Source of the DNA: Burkholderia sp. NRF60-BP8
GTDB lineage: Bacteria; Pseudomonadota; Gammaproteobacteria; Burkholderiales; Burkholderiaceae
DNA: 64,000 bases
Assembly: GCF_001522585.2 (NCBI RefSeq)
Contig: NZ_CP013372.1
Span: forward strand, 1,302,001-1,366,000
Reading direction: 5' to 3'
Part shown: positions 25,874 to 34,798 of the stretch, piece by piece
How positions within the stretch are numbered: the stretch's first letter is position 1
How the letters are laid out: every line of letters begins with the position of its first letter
Notes under the pieces: generated by a model
Databases searched by the model: none
Seen by the model: the letters and a program-made list of their open reading frames with translations, nothing else
Told to the model about the DNA's origin: nothing
Program-made: the position numbers and the translations under genes

Positions 25874-27115
25874 ATGAACCTGTTCAACGTACGTTTGCGC
25901 GGCCGCGACGGCCTGTTCACGATCGGCATCGATGCCGGCAGGATCGCGCGCATCGATGCGCAAACCGCGCAGATCGCGTCGACGAACCCTGACCATATCG
26001 ACGGCGGCGGCCGCCTCGCGATTCCGCCGCTCGTCGAACCGCATATCCACCTCGATGCCGTGCTGACGGCCGGCGAACCCGCGTGGAACATGAGCGGCAC
26101 GCTGTTCGAGGGCATCGAGCGCTGGGCCGAGCGCAAGGCGACGATCACGCACGAGGACACGAAGGCGCGCGCGCATGCGGCGATCGGCATGCTGCGCGAT
26201 CACGGGATCCAGCACGTGCGCACGCATGTCGACGTGACCGATCCGACGCTCGCCGCGCTGAAGGCGATGCTGGAGGTGAAGGACGAGGCGCGCGGGCTGA
26301 TCGATCTGCAGATCGTCGCGTTCCCGCAGGAGGGCATCGAATCGTTCGACGGCGGCCGCGCGCTGATGGTGCAGGCGATCGAGCTCGGCGCGGACGTCGT
26401 CGGCGGGATTCCGCATTTCGAGAACACGCGGGAGCAGGGCGTCAGCTCGATCCGCTTCCTGATGGATCTCGCGGAACGCACGGGCTGCCTCGTCGACGTG
26501 CACTGCGACGAGACCGACGATCCGCATTCGCGCTTTCTCGAAGTGCTCGCGGAAGAGGCGCGCGTGCGCGGCATGGGCGCACGCGTCACCGCGAGCCACA
26601 CCACCGCGATGGGTTCGTACGACAACGCGTACTGCTCGAAGCTGTTCCGGCTGCTGAAGCGGGCGGGGCTGAATTTCATCTCGTGCCCGACCGAGAGCAT
26701 CCATCTGCAGGGGCGCTTCGACACGTTCCCGAAGCGGCGCGGCGTCACACGCGTCGCGGAGCTCGACCGTGCCGGGCTCAACGTGTGCTTCGGGCAGGAT
26801 TCGATCAAGGATCCGTGGTATCCGCTCGGCAACGGCAACATCCTGCGCGTGCTCGATGCGGGCCTTCATATCTGCCACATGATGGGTTACCAGGATCTGC
26901 AGCGCTGCCTCGACTTCGTGACCGACCATAGCGCGACGGCGATGCACCTCGGCGACGGGTACGGCATCGCGGTCGGGCGTCCGGCGAATCTCGTCGTGCT
27001 CGACGCGGACAGCGACTACGAAGCCGTGCGCAGGCAGGCGAAGGCCACGCTGTCGATGCGCCACGGGAAAGTCATCATGCGGCGCGAACCGGAGCGCCTG
27101 ACCTATCCGGACTGA
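25874..27115 (+). CDS. codA: Cytosine deaminase-like amidohydrolase
   Basis: 413 residues, amidohydrolase superfamily, closely following E. coli CodA. Metal ligands are His57 and His59 (EPHIHLD), His210 with Glu213 (HCDE), His242 (SHTTAM) and Asp309. Gln152 (FPQEGI) matches the substrate-binding Gln of CodA. The CodA sequence FGHDD is FGQDS here, so the Asp known to affect 5-fluorocytosine selectivity (E. coli Asp314) is Ser310, and the preceding His is Gln308. The enzyme probably deaminates cytosine or a related ring, but the exact substrate is less sure. No codB permease is adjacent. Confidence 0.82.
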   Translation: MNLFNVRLRGRDGLFTIGIDAGRIARIDAQTAQIASTNPDHIDGGGRLAIPPLVEPHIHLDAVLTAGEPAWNMSGTLFEGIERWAERKATITHEDTKARAHAAIGMLRDHGIQHVRTHVDVTDPTLAALKAMLEVKDEARGLIDLQIVAFPQEGIESFDGGRALMVQAIELGADVVGGIPHFENTREQGVSSIRFLMDLAERTGCLVDVHCDETDDPHSRFLEVLAEEARVRGMGARVTASHTTAMGSYDNAYCSKLFRLLKRAGLNFISCPTESIHLQGRFDTFPKRRGVTRVAELDRAGLNVCFGQDSIKDPWYPLGNGNILRVLDAGLHICHMMGYQDLQRCLDFVTDHSATAMHLGDGYGIAVGRPANLVVLDADSDYEAVRRQAKATLSMRHGKVIMRREPERLTYPD

Positions 27116-27118
27116 TGC

Positions 27119-27148
27119 GGCAGGCGGTCATCGCGGGCCGCCTGCCTT
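27119..27148 (+). terminator. Hairpin after the CodA-like gene
   Basis: GGCAGGCGG (27119-27127), 10-base loop, CCGCCTGCC (27138-27146), then TT. A perfect 9-bp stem directly after the stop codon, with a weak T tract. Probable terminator. Confidence 0.6.
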
Positions 27149-27279
27149 CATGTATTCATGGAATGCATGAGTTAATTAGAAAAATACGTTTGTCTCATGA
27201 TTGGCGCGGGCCTACGATGCGGTCCTGACGACGGCGTGCGCGGTGCGCGCCGTCTTTTCGATCTCCGTTCGCCGACCCC

Positions 27280-28614
27280 ATGCGCCTCGATCTTCCGTCC
27301 GCTCCCGCTGCTTCGTCGCCGCCCGTCAGCCCGTTCGCGCGCATGGCTGTCGTCACGATCCTGACCGGCATCGGCGCGGGTCTCGGCGGCATGCTGCTCG
27401 CGTTGCTGCTGCATGCGATCCAGCACGTCGCGTACGGCTACGACGTCGCGCACGTGATCGGGTCCGAGAGCTTCCTCAGCGGCGTGACCGGGGCCGAGCC
27501 GCTGCGTCGGCTCGCGGTGCTGGTGGTGTGCGGGATCGTCGCGGGCGGCGGCTGGTGGGCGCTTTACCGATACGGCCGGCCACTCGTCGGCATCCGCCGC
27601 GCGGTGCGTGCGGCCGATCCGCGGATGCCGTTCGTCAGCACGACGGTCCACGCGCTGCTGCAGATCGTCACCGTCGCGCTCGGCTCGCCGCTCGGCCGCG
27701 AAGTCGCGCCGCGCGAGATCGGTGCGCTGCTCGCCGGGCGGTTTGCCCATGCGGCGGGGCTCACGCCCGACGACTGCAGGCTGATGGTCGCGTGCGGCGC
27801 CGGCGCGGGGCTCGCGGCCGTCTACAACGTGCCGCTCGGCGGCGCGATCTTCGTGCTGGAGGTGCTGCTCGGCACGTTCGAATGGCGTGCGCTGGTCGCA
27901 GCGGTCGTGACGTCCGCAATCGCCGCGGTCGTCGCATGGATCGGTCTCGGCAACGAACACCAGTACGCGGTGCCGGCGTTCGTGTCGAGCACGCCGCTCG
28001 TCGCATGGTCGATCGTCTGCGGGCCGCTGTTCGGCGTCGCCGCGTACGGTTTCGTGCGGCTCACGACCCGCGCGCGGGCGAACGCGCCGAAGGACTGGCG
28101 GCTGCCGGTGTTCGCGCTGCTCAACTTCGCGGTGATCGGCGTGCTCGCCACGCGGTTTCCGCAACTGCTCGGCAACGGCAAGGGCCCGGCGTCGCTCGGT
28201 TTCGACGGCACGCTGACGATCGGTCTCGCGGCGGCGCTGCTCGTGCTGAAGGTGCTGATCGAGGCCGGCAGCCTGCGGGCCGGCGCGGAAGGCGGGCTGC
28301 TGACGCCGGGCCTCGCGAACGGCGCGCTGCTCGGTGTCGTGCTCGGCGGACTGTGGAGCATCGTGTGGCCCGGCGCATCGCTCGGCGGATGCGCGCTGAT
28401 CGGCGCGACCGCGTTTCTTGCCGCGTCGATGCAGATGCCGGTCACGGCCGTCGTGCTGCTGCTCGAATTCACGCGCGCGAATCACGACAGCCTCGTGCCG
28501 ATGCTGCTGGCCGTGGCGGGGGCGCTCGTCGCGTATCGGGGCGCGCAGCGGCTGGCGGAGCGGCGGGGGCGTAAGGTTGCGACCGCGAGTACGTCGGCGA
28601 CGGTGGGGCGTTGA
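27280..28614 (+). CDS. ClC-family chloride channel/transporter
   Basis: 444 residues, about 10-12 membrane helices. The selectivity region GSPLGREVAP (135-144) carries the gating glutamate at Glu141 (GREGP in classical ClC). NVPLGGAIFVLEVLLGTF matches the conserved GIPLAGxxFxxE region and keeps its glutamate. Bacterial ClCs are mostly H+/Cl- antiporters used in acid resistance. It is a stand-alone gene with no CBS domains. Confidence 0.88.
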   Translation: MRLDLPSAPAASSPPVSPFARMAVVTILTGIGAGLGGMLLALLLHAIQHVAYGYDVAHVIGSESFLSGVTGAEPLRRLAVLVVCGIVAGGGWWALYRYGRPLVGIRRAVRAADPRMPFVSTTVHALLQIVTVALGSPLGREVAPREIGALLAGRFAHAAGLTPDDCRLMVACGAGAGLAAVYNVPLGGAIFVLEVLLGTFEWRALVAAVVTSAIAAVVAWIGLGNEHQYAVPAFVSSTPLVAWSIVCGPLFGVAAYGFVRLTTRARANAPKDWRLPVFALLNFAVIGVLATRFPQLLGNGKGPASLGFDGTLTIGLAAALLVLKVLIEAGSLRAGAEGGLLTPGLANGALLGVVLGGLWSIVWPGASLGGCALIGATAFLAASMQMPVTAVVLLLEFTRANHDSLVPMLLAVAGALVAYRGAQRLAERRGRKVATASTSATVGR

Positions 28615-28890
28615 TATGCATGAGCGGCCAGAAGGTGGGCGATCCGCTGAAAATTGACACTCTGCATCTGTTCAAATGCCTGTCGCCGCCGTGGCGCACT
28701 CGTGCGCAAGATGAGGCTGCGACAGCCCGAAGCGCAAGCCGCGCGGTACTTCACAGCATCTGCACGAGATCCGCCAATCACATCCGGGCAGACGCTTTGT
28801 CGCGGCAATCTGCCGGTGAGTCCGTTGTTTCGCCTCCGCTACTCACGCTAGCCTTTTCCGCTCGTTCAAATTCAAACTATGAGAGAAAAA

Positions 28891-29328
28891 ATGGCGAGCA
28901 CGTACAGATACGGCATTCACGAGGGTTTGAGCCGCGAAGCACTGTTCTTCCTGATCTTTATCGAAGAGACTGGTAAGGCATTGGGGGTGGATGATGCGGT
29001 CGGCGTCGCGATGGTATTGTTGGGTCAGCGCTTTATCCCGACGCGAGGCAAGTTCGCGAACGCGGTCAAGGGCACGTCCATCGCGTCCGTCGTTTCGCGT
29101 CGGCTGCTGCCATACGAATTGAAGCACCGGATTTTGCCGACCGTTACCTCATTCAGGAGCCTGATCATGTTGCGCATCAAGTTGACGCAGAATATCGGCG
29201 CATTCGTCGGGCGGGCGATTCCTGGAGTCGGTTGGGTGATTCTGGCGACGGACGTCGCGTTGATCACTTGTCGTACGATCGGCGCGTACAACGGCATGGT
29301 GAAGCCCGAGGATCGCTTATATGGCTGA
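28891..29328 (+). CDS. STM2901-family-like protein, unknown function
   Basis: 145 residues from ATG 28891; ATG 28879 is also possible. The C-terminal part (FVGRAIPGVGWVILATDVALI) is hydrophobic and could be one membrane segment. The N-terminal part (EALFFLIFIEETGKALGVDD) and the middle KGTSIASVVSRRLLP fit my memory of the STM2901 family of enterobacteria. Base composition is visibly more AT-rich than the neighbours, and the gene overlaps the next by 8 bases. Both points suggest an acquired two-gene unit. Function unknown. Confidence 0.62.
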   Translation: MASTYRYGIHEGLSREALFFLIFIEETGKALGVDDAVGVAMVLLGQRFIPTRGKFANAVKGTSIASVVSRRLLPYELKHRILPTVTSFRSLIMLRIKLTQNIGAFVGRAIPGVGWVILATDVALITCRTIGAYNGMVKPEDRLYG

Positions 29329-29668
29329 CACGTGGAAACGCCTCGAAGCGTTCATCGCGACTGACGTCGCAAGGCTCCAGATCGATCGCATCGAACTGTC
29401 GCGGGACACGGATCTTTATCACGATCTCGATCTCGAACCGCACGACATCGACAGAATCATTCGGCAATGGGGTGCGACATTCGGCGTCGATTTGTCCACG
29501 TTCGACCTCCATTATTACTATCCGTCCGCGAAGCTCGGCATCGGTTCGTTTCTCGCGACAGTCGTCAAATCCCCGTTCAGCCCAGAGGCGAGGGAGACGC
29601 TGGGGGGGCGGTCACTGACACTCGGAATGATGGAGGAAGCGATGGAGCGCGGACGTTGGGAGCCTTGA
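29321..29668 (+). CDS. DUF1493 family protein (acyl-carrier-like fold)
   Basis: 115 residues, overlapping the preceding gene by 8 bases (ATG 29321, previous TGA ends 29328), so translationally coupled. LSRDTDLYHDLDLEPHDIDR and FGVDLSTFDLHYYYPS are typical of DUF1493. The fold is related to acyl carrier proteins, but the position of the phosphopantetheine serine (DSL) reads PHDID, so it cannot carry that group. In enterobacteria DUF1493 and STM2901-type genes are often neighbours. Function unknown. Confidence 0.75.
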   Translation: MADTWKRLEAFIATDVARLQIDRIELSRDTDLYHDLDLEPHDIDRIIRQWGATFGVDLSTFDLHYYYPSAKLGIGSFLATVVKSPFSPEARETLGGRSLTLGMMEEAMERGRWEP

Positions 29669-29724
29669 TTCGCTGACCCGTCGAGATTCGCGAGACACAC
29701 GACGAGACGAATATCGCCGCAGGA

Positions 29725-29760
29725 AGCGCCCGCCTGATCCGCAGTCAGGCGGGCGCTTTT
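29725..29760 (+). terminator. Strong rho-independent terminator after the DUF1493 pair
   Basis: A 13-bp perfect stem (AGCGCCCGCCTGA / TCAGGCGGGCGCT), 7-base loop, followed by TTTT. It ends the two-gene module and isolates it from the AtoE-like gene. Confidence 0.9.
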
Positions 29761-30010
29761 GCATGCGCACGTCCTTCATGAATTCCAGTCTGCAGCGATA
29801 CACACCATTGGCTTCTTCCCTCGGTTGCCTCGCTTCGGAGCCGGTCGCGGTCATGTAACGGATTCGATAGCCTGCCGAAGTCGACCGACCCGATTCCCGA
29901 CAGGGGCATCAACGCAAGCAATACGGTTCTGTGCAAGAATCCGCGCGTTTCCGCGCCTCAACCAACAACGATACGCGCGGATGTCCCTATCAGGAAACGA
30001 GGAGCTCAAG
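29761..30010. other. Leader region of the AtoE-like gene
   Basis: Within the 342 bp between the DUF1493 stop and the AtoE start, the part after the terminator holds no convincing ORF. It must contain the AtoE promoter. The ribosome-binding site GAGGAG at 29999-30004 is the only clear element. Confidence 0.5.
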
Positions 30011-31333
30011 TTGATCCAGCGCATTTCCCGCTTCTTCACGCAGGTGGTTCACCGCGTGTTGCCCGACCCGTTGATTTTCGCGATCCTGCTGACGATCGTC
30101 ACGTTCGCGCTTGCGTTTGGGCTCACGCCGAACACGCCCGTGCAACTCACGACGATGTGGGGTTCCGGCTTCTGGAACCTGCTCGCGTTCTCGATGCAGA
30201 TGGTCATGATCCTCGTGACGGGCCACGCGCTCGCGAGTTCGCCGCCCGTGCGGCGCCTGCTCGTCGCGCTCGCGAGCGCCGCGCGCACGCCCGGGCAAGG
30301 CGTGATGCTCGTCGCGTTCGTCGGCGCGCTGGCCTGCGCGATCAACTGGGGCTTCGGCCTCGTGCTCGGCGCGATGCTGGCGCGCGAAGTGGCGCGCCGC
30401 GTGGCCGGCAGCGACTACCGGCTGCTCGTCGCGTCCGCCTACATGGGCTTCCTGAGCTGGCACGGCGGGCTGTCGGGTTCGGTCCCGCTCGTCGCGGCCA
30501 CGAAAGGCAATCCGATGGAAAAGACCATCGGCTTGATTCCGGTGTCCGACACGATCTTCACCGGCTACAACGCGTTCATCACGATCGGGTTGATCGTGAT
30601 GCTGCCGTTTCTCGCGCGGATGATGATGCCGAAGCCGGGCGACGTCGTCAGCGTCGATCCGGCGCTGCTCGCCGAGCCGCCGAGCGTCGAGCGCAAGCTC
30701 GCGCCCGACGCGACGTTCGCGGAACGGATGGAGGAGAGCCGCGCGCTGTCGATCGTCGTCGCGGCGCTGTGCGCGGCGTTCCTCATGCTGCGTTTCGCGC
30801 AGAAGGGCTTCGCGCTCGACATCGACACGGTGAACCTCGCGTTCCTCGCGGCCGGCATCCTGCTGCACCGGACGCCGATGGCCTATGCGCGCGCGGTGGC
30901 CGGCGCCGCGCGCGGCGCGTCCGGGATCATGATCCAGTTCCCGTTCTACGCGGGCATCCAGGCGCTGATGGATCACTCCGGGCTCGCGGGCGTGATCACG
31001 AAATGGTTCGTCGATATCGCGAACGTCCACACGTTCCCGCTGCTCGCGTTCCTGAGTTCGGCCGTGATCAATTTCGCGGTGCCGTCGGGCGGCGGCCACT
31101 GGGTCGTGCAGGGGCCGTTCGTGATGCCGGCCGCGCAGGCGCTCGGCGCCGATCTCGGCAAGGCGGCCATGGCGATCGCGTACGGCGAGGCGTGGACCAA
31201 CATGGCGCAGCCGTTCTGGGCGCTGCCCGCGCTGGCGATCGCGGGACTCGGCGTGCGCGACATCATGGGCTATTGCGTGACGACGCTGTTGTTCTCGGGC
31301 GTGGTGTTCGTCGCGGGGATGTATCTGTTCTGA
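30011..31333 (+). CDS. atoE: Short-chain fatty acid transporter, AtoE family
   Basis: 440 residues, the same length as E. coli AtoE. About 12 membrane helices; RVLPDPLIFAILLTIVTFAL, WGSGFWNLLAF, NWGFGL and PSGGGHWVVQGP are diagnostic. It imports short-chain fatty acids or acetoacetate. I chose TTG 30011, which has GAGGAG at ideal spacing and gives an N-terminus (LIQRISRF) aligned to AtoE. ATG 29981 lacks a ribosome-binding site. It is convergent with an operon containing a beta-keto acid cleavage enzyme that makes acetoacetate, a possible metabolic link (inference). Confidence 0.88.
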   Translation: MIQRISRFFTQVVHRVLPDPLIFAILLTIVTFALAFGLTPNTPVQLTTMWGSGFWNLLAFSMQMVMILVTGHALASSPPVRRLLVALASAARTPGQGVMLVAFVGALACAINWGFGLVLGAMLAREVARRVAGSDYRLLVASAYMGFLSWHGGLSGSVPLVAATKGNPMEKTIGLIPVSDTIFTGYNAFITIGLIVMLPFLARMMMPKPGDVVSVDPALLAEPPSVERKLAPDATFAERMEESRALSIVVAALCAAFLMLRFAQKGFALDIDTVNLAFLAAGILLHRTPMAYARAVAGAARGASGIMIQFPFYAGIQALMDHSGLAGVITKWFVDIANVHTFPLLAFLSSAVINFAVPSGGGHWVVQGPFVMPAAQALGADLGKAAMAIAYGEAWTNMAQPFWALPALAIAGLGVRDIMGYCVTTLLFSGVVFVAGMYLF

Positions 31334-31341
31334 CGAAGCGG

Positions 31342-31377
31342 GGCGGGATGCCGGCGGCGACGTACCCGCATCCCGCC
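31342..31377. terminator. Bidirectional terminator between convergent carriers
   Basis: GGCGGGATGC (31342-31351) pairs with GCATCCCGCC (31368-31377), a 10-bp perfect stem with a 16-base loop. It sits in the 64-bp gap between the convergent AtoE and MFS genes. There is no T run on either side. Confidence 0.6.
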
Positions 31378-31397
31378 GGCTCGAGTGTCGTCCGGCT

Positions 31398-32726
31398 TCA
31401 GTCGCGCGAGCGCACGTCGGCGCGCTCGTGTCCGTGACGCAACGCGAGGCTCGTACATGCCGCGACGGCGAGTGCGGCCGCCAGCAGCGTCAGCCCGTTC
31501 TTCGCATTGCCGGTCGCCTGTTCGATCGCGCCGATGACGGTCGGCCCGACGAAGCCGCCGAGCAACCCGCACGTATTCACGAGCCCGAGCCCGCCGGCCA
31601 GCGCGCTGCCGGCGAGCCGCGAAGCCGGAAACGTGAACACGATCGACTGCACGACGAAGAACATGGACGCGGCCACGCACACGCAGAGCAGTCCCGCCAA
31701 CGGCGACGCATGCGCGGCGCCGATCATCCCGGCCGCCATGACCACCAGCCCCGCACACAGCATGCGGCGCGCGTGACGCGACTCGCGCGCGAAGCGCGGC
31801 AGCGTCGCTGCCCCGAGGGCGGCGGCGAGCCAGGGCAGCGACGTCAGCAACCCGACCGCGACCGGCGAGAGGCGTCCCGATGCGCCGATGATGCCGGGCA
31901 GGAAGAAGATCACCGTGTAGATGGTCAACTGGTGGCAGAAGTACACGAAAATCGCGAGCCAGATCTGCGGATCGCGCAGGGCGGCGCCGAACGCGTGGCC
32001 GCCGTGCGCGGCGACGCCCGCGTCCTGTTCGGCGGCCAGCTTGCGCTCGAGCGCGCGGCCGGTTTCCTGGGCGAGCCACGGCGCGGCGCTCGGTCGATCC
32101 GGCAAGCGCGTCCAGACGACGAACGCGAGCAGGATCGCCGGAATGCCTTCGACGACGAACAGCCATTGCCAGCCGTGGAAACCGAGCGTGCCGTCGAGCT
32201 CGATCAGCGCGCCGGCCAGCGGCCCGCCGACGATGTTGGCGATGCACACGCCGAGCAGGAAATAGCCGGTGGCGCGCGCACGCTCCTCGCGGCCGAACCA
32301 GTACGTCAAATACAACATCACGCCGGGAAACAGCCCGGCTTCGGCCGCGCCGAGCAGCAGGCGCATCACGTAGAACGACGTCTCCCCGCCGACGAACGCC
32401 ATCGCGACCGACAGCGCGCCCCACGTGATCATGATCCGCGTGATCCAGAAGCGCGCGCCGACGCGATGCATGATCAGGTTGCTCGGGATTTCGAAGAGCG
32501 CGTAGGTGAGAAAGAACAGCCCCGCGCCGAGCCCATACGCGGCCGATGAAATGCCGAGATCGACGCCCATCGAATGTTTGGCGAACGCGATGTTGGTGCG
32601 GTCGAGAAAACTGATCACATACGCGGCGATCAGCAGCGGCATGAGTTTGCGGAACAGCAGCCGGTTCAGCGACGCGTTCGCGTCGCCGGCGGCGGACGAC
32701 AGGGCCTGAGCGTGATGAGTGGACAT
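31398..32726 (-). CDS. MFS transporter, ACS family
   Basis: 442 residues, about 12 helices. FLDRTNIAFAKHSM, EIPSNLIMHRVGAR and TYWFGREERARATG identify the anion:cation symporter family. It is the last gene of a leftward operon (GntR, SDR, BKACE, MFS) and probably imports the hydroxy- or keto-acid that the two enzymes degrade. GGAG precedes ATG 32726. Confidence 0.87.
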   Translation of the reverse strand: MSTHHAQALSSAAGDANASLNRLLFRKLMPLLIAAYVISFLDRTNIAFAKHSMGVDLGISSAAYGLGAGLFFLTYALFEIPSNLIMHRVGARFWITRIMITWGALSVAMAFVGGETSFYVMRLLLGAAEAGLFPGVMLYLTYWFGREERARATGYFLLGVCIANIVGGPLAGALIELDGTLGFHGWQWLFVVEGIPAILLAFVVWTRLPDRPSAAPWLAQETGRALERKLAAEQDAGVAAHGGHAFGAALRDPQIWLAIFVYFCHQLTIYTVIFFLPGIIGASGRLSPVAVGLLTSLPWLAAALGAATLPRFARESRHARRMLCAGLVVMAAGMIGAAHASPLAGLLCVCVAASMFFVVQSIVFTFPASRLAGSALAGGLGLVNTCGLLGGFVGPTVIGAIEQATGNAKNGLTLLAAALAVAACTSLALRHGHERADVRSRD

Positions 32727-32949
32727 GCGGACGACTCCGGTAAGGGCGAACCGGCGCGCACGGCAAGCACGGCGCGCCGCGTTCGGCAGATGCCGCTGCG
32801 GTGCAGGCAGCGGATGGGCAGACGACGGAGCCGCGCCGGCGGCGCTCGAACGGAGCGGGGCGATCAAGGGCGTCCTGGCGCCGGCCGGCTCGGGCCGGCG
32901 CCTCGTCACTGCGCTTGCGGATACGGGTGTTGCGGGCGCGAGCCGGCGC

Positions 32950-33882
32950 TCAGAAATTCACCGCGTCGCCGCCCTTGAGGGCGAGCATCGCGCGCGCCTC
33001 TGCCGGCGTCGCGATCTCGAGCGACAGGCCTTCGAGCACCTGACGCACTTTCAGGACTTGCGCGGCGCTCGATTCCGCGAGCTTGCCCGGCGCGATCCAC
33101 AGCGAATCCTCGAGTCCGACGCGTACGTTCGCACCCTGCGCCGCGCCGATCGTCGCGAGCGGAATCTGGTTGCGCCCGGCGCCGAGGATCGACCACACGT
33201 AATCGCTGCCGAACAGACGGTCGGCCGTCCGGCGCATGTGCATCAGGTCCTCCGGGTGCGCGCCGATCCCGCCCAGCAGGCCGAACACGCTTTGCACGAA
33301 GAAGGGCGGCTTCGCCAGCCCGCGATCGACGAAGTGCGCGAGGTTGTACAGATGCGAGATGTCGTAGCACTCGAATTCGAAACGCGTGCCGTTCGCGCCG
33401 CAGCGCGTGAGGATCGTCTCGATGTCGGCGAACGTGTTCTTGAACACGAGATCGCGGCTTTTCTCGAGATGTTCGCGCTCCCACGGATGCTTCAGCTCGC
33501 GGAAGCGCTCGAGCATCGGGTACAGCCCGAAGTTCATCGAACCCATGTTCAACGACGCGACCTCGGGCTGGAAATGCAGCGCGGGCTGCAGCCGTTCGTC
33601 GACCGTCATGTGCGGGCTGCCGCCCGACGTGAGGTTGATCACCGCGTCGGTCCGGGCCTTGATGCGCGGCAGGAATTCGGCGAACACGGCCGGATCCTGC
33701 GTCGGTTTGCCGTCGGACGGGTTGCGTGCGTGCAAGTGGAGGATCGCCGCGCCGGCCTGCGCGGCCGCGACCGCGGCCGTTTCGAGTTCGTGCGGCGTCA
33801 CGGGCAGGTACGGCGACATCGACGGCGTGTGGATCGCGCCGGTCGGCGCGCAGGTGATGATGACTTTGCGAGCGTTTGCCAT
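32950..33882 (-). CDS. Beta-keto acid cleavage enzyme (BKACE/3-keto-5-aminohexanoate cleavage family)
   Basis: 310 residues. The family condenses a beta-keto acid with acetyl-CoA and cleaves it to acetoacetate plus a new CoA thioester, using Zn. Zn ligands are His49 and His51 (LHLHARNP). The SGGSPHMT loop, EFECYDISH and GLEDSLW (Glu258) are conserved family elements. Substrates vary widely between members (Kce, dehydrocarnitine and others). Lying 35 bp downstream of an SDR, it would use the SDR's 3-keto product. Confidence 0.9.
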   Translation of the reverse strand: MANARKVIITCAPTGAIHTPSMSPYLPVTPHELETAAVAAAQAGAAILHLHARNPSDGKPTQDPAVFAEFLPRIKARTDAVINLTSGGSPHMTVDERLQPALHFQPEVASLNMGSMNFGLYPMLERFRELKHPWEREHLEKSRDLVFKNTFADIETILTRCGANGTRFEFECYDISHLYNLAHFVDRGLAKPPFFVQSVFGLLGGIGAHPEDLMHMRRTADRLFGSDYVWSILGAGRNQIPLATIGAAQGANVRVGLEDSLWIAPGKLAESSAAQVLKVRQVLEGLSLEIATPAEARAMLALKGGDAVNF

Positions 33883-33917
33883 GAATGGATTCCTTTCGAT
33901 GAGCGATGCAGGAGGCG

Positions 33918-34724
33918 TCAGAGCACTTCGACGTTGCCGCAGACGGAGATCGCCTGCCCGGTGATCCCGTGTCCGCCCGGCGAGCACAGGAACAGCGCGG
34001 TCGCGGCGATTTCGGCCGGATCGGTCATGCGCCGCAGCGAGATCTTCTCGAGATAGCGCTTCTCCATTTCGTCGTAGCCGATGCCGAGCTGCTGCGCACG
34101 CGCCTCGATCACGCGGCGCATCCGCGGGCCGCGCACGATGCCGGGCTGGATCGCGTTCACGCGGATGCCGAGCGGCCCGAGTTCGATCGCGAGGCTCTTC
34201 ACGAGGCCGACCACCGCCCATTTGGTGGCCGCATACGGCGTGCGGAACGCGTAGCCGAGCCGGCCGGCGACCGACGACAGCGCGATGATCGCGCCGCCGT
34301 GTTTCGACTCGCGCAGCAGCGGCACCGCGCGGCGCGCGAACTGGAATTGCGCGTTCAGGTTGATCGCGACCGTTTGCTCCCATTGAACGGGGTCGATTTC
34401 GTCGATACCGCCGGTCGGGCCGGCGATGCCCGCGTTGTTGACCAGCACGTCGAGGCCGCCGAGCGTGGCCGATATGTCGGCGAACACGCGGTCGACCGCT
34501 GCCGGATCGGATACGTCGGCCAACGTTGCGCCGATCGCGCTCGCCGCGGCGTGCGGCGGCCGATCGGCGAGCGCCGCGATCGCGGCCTGCGACGCGTCGC
34601 ACACGTGCACGCGCGCGCCGCATTCGGCGAACGCGCGGGCGATTTCGAGACCGATGCCCGACGCGCCGCCCGTCACGAGGACGCGCAGGCCGTCATAGGG
34701 TTTCAGCAGGTCGGAAGCTGTCAT
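33918..34724 (-). CDS. SDR-family dehydrogenase, probable 3-hydroxy acid dehydrogenase
   Basis: 268 residues, classical SDR: TGGASGIG 18-25, NNAG 96-99, Ser150/151, Tyr164 and Lys168 (YAATK). It would oxidise a hydroxyl to a ketone with NAD(P)+. Located between GntR and BKACE genes, the likely role is making the beta-keto acid for BKACE from a 3-hydroxy acid (inference). There is no close match to a named enzyme I can assert. Confidence 0.82.
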   Translation of the reverse strand: MTASDLLKPYDGLRVLVTGGASGIGLEIARAFAECGARVHVCDASQAAIAALADRPPHAAASAIGATLADVSDPAAVDRVFADISATLGGLDVLVNNAGIAGPTGGIDEIDPVQWEQTVAINLNAQFQFARRAVPLLRESKHGGAIIALSSVAGRLGYAFRTPYAATKWAVVGLVKSLAIELGPLGIRVNAIQPGIVRGPRMRRVIEARAQQLGIGYDEMEKRYLEKISLRRMTDPAEIAATALFLCSPGGHGITGQAISVCGNVEVL

Positions 34725-34798
34725 GCCGGGTTGTCTCCATCGTTGATCTAGTGGGGTGGCCGGCCGCTCGTGCAAAGGCCGGCCGTGGCCAGCGGCCG

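Noticed and set aside
28615..28890. Possible insertion-sequence scar between ClC and the STM2901-like gene
   Set aside because: GCTGAAAATTGACAC looked like an IS end, but no second end, target duplication or transposase remnant was visible. It stays an unexplained AT-richer gap.
29761..30010. Upstream extension of the AtoE-like protein to 29759 or 29981
   Set aside because: It runs through a terminator and leader with no ribosome-binding site, and TTG 30011 matches the AtoE N-terminus.
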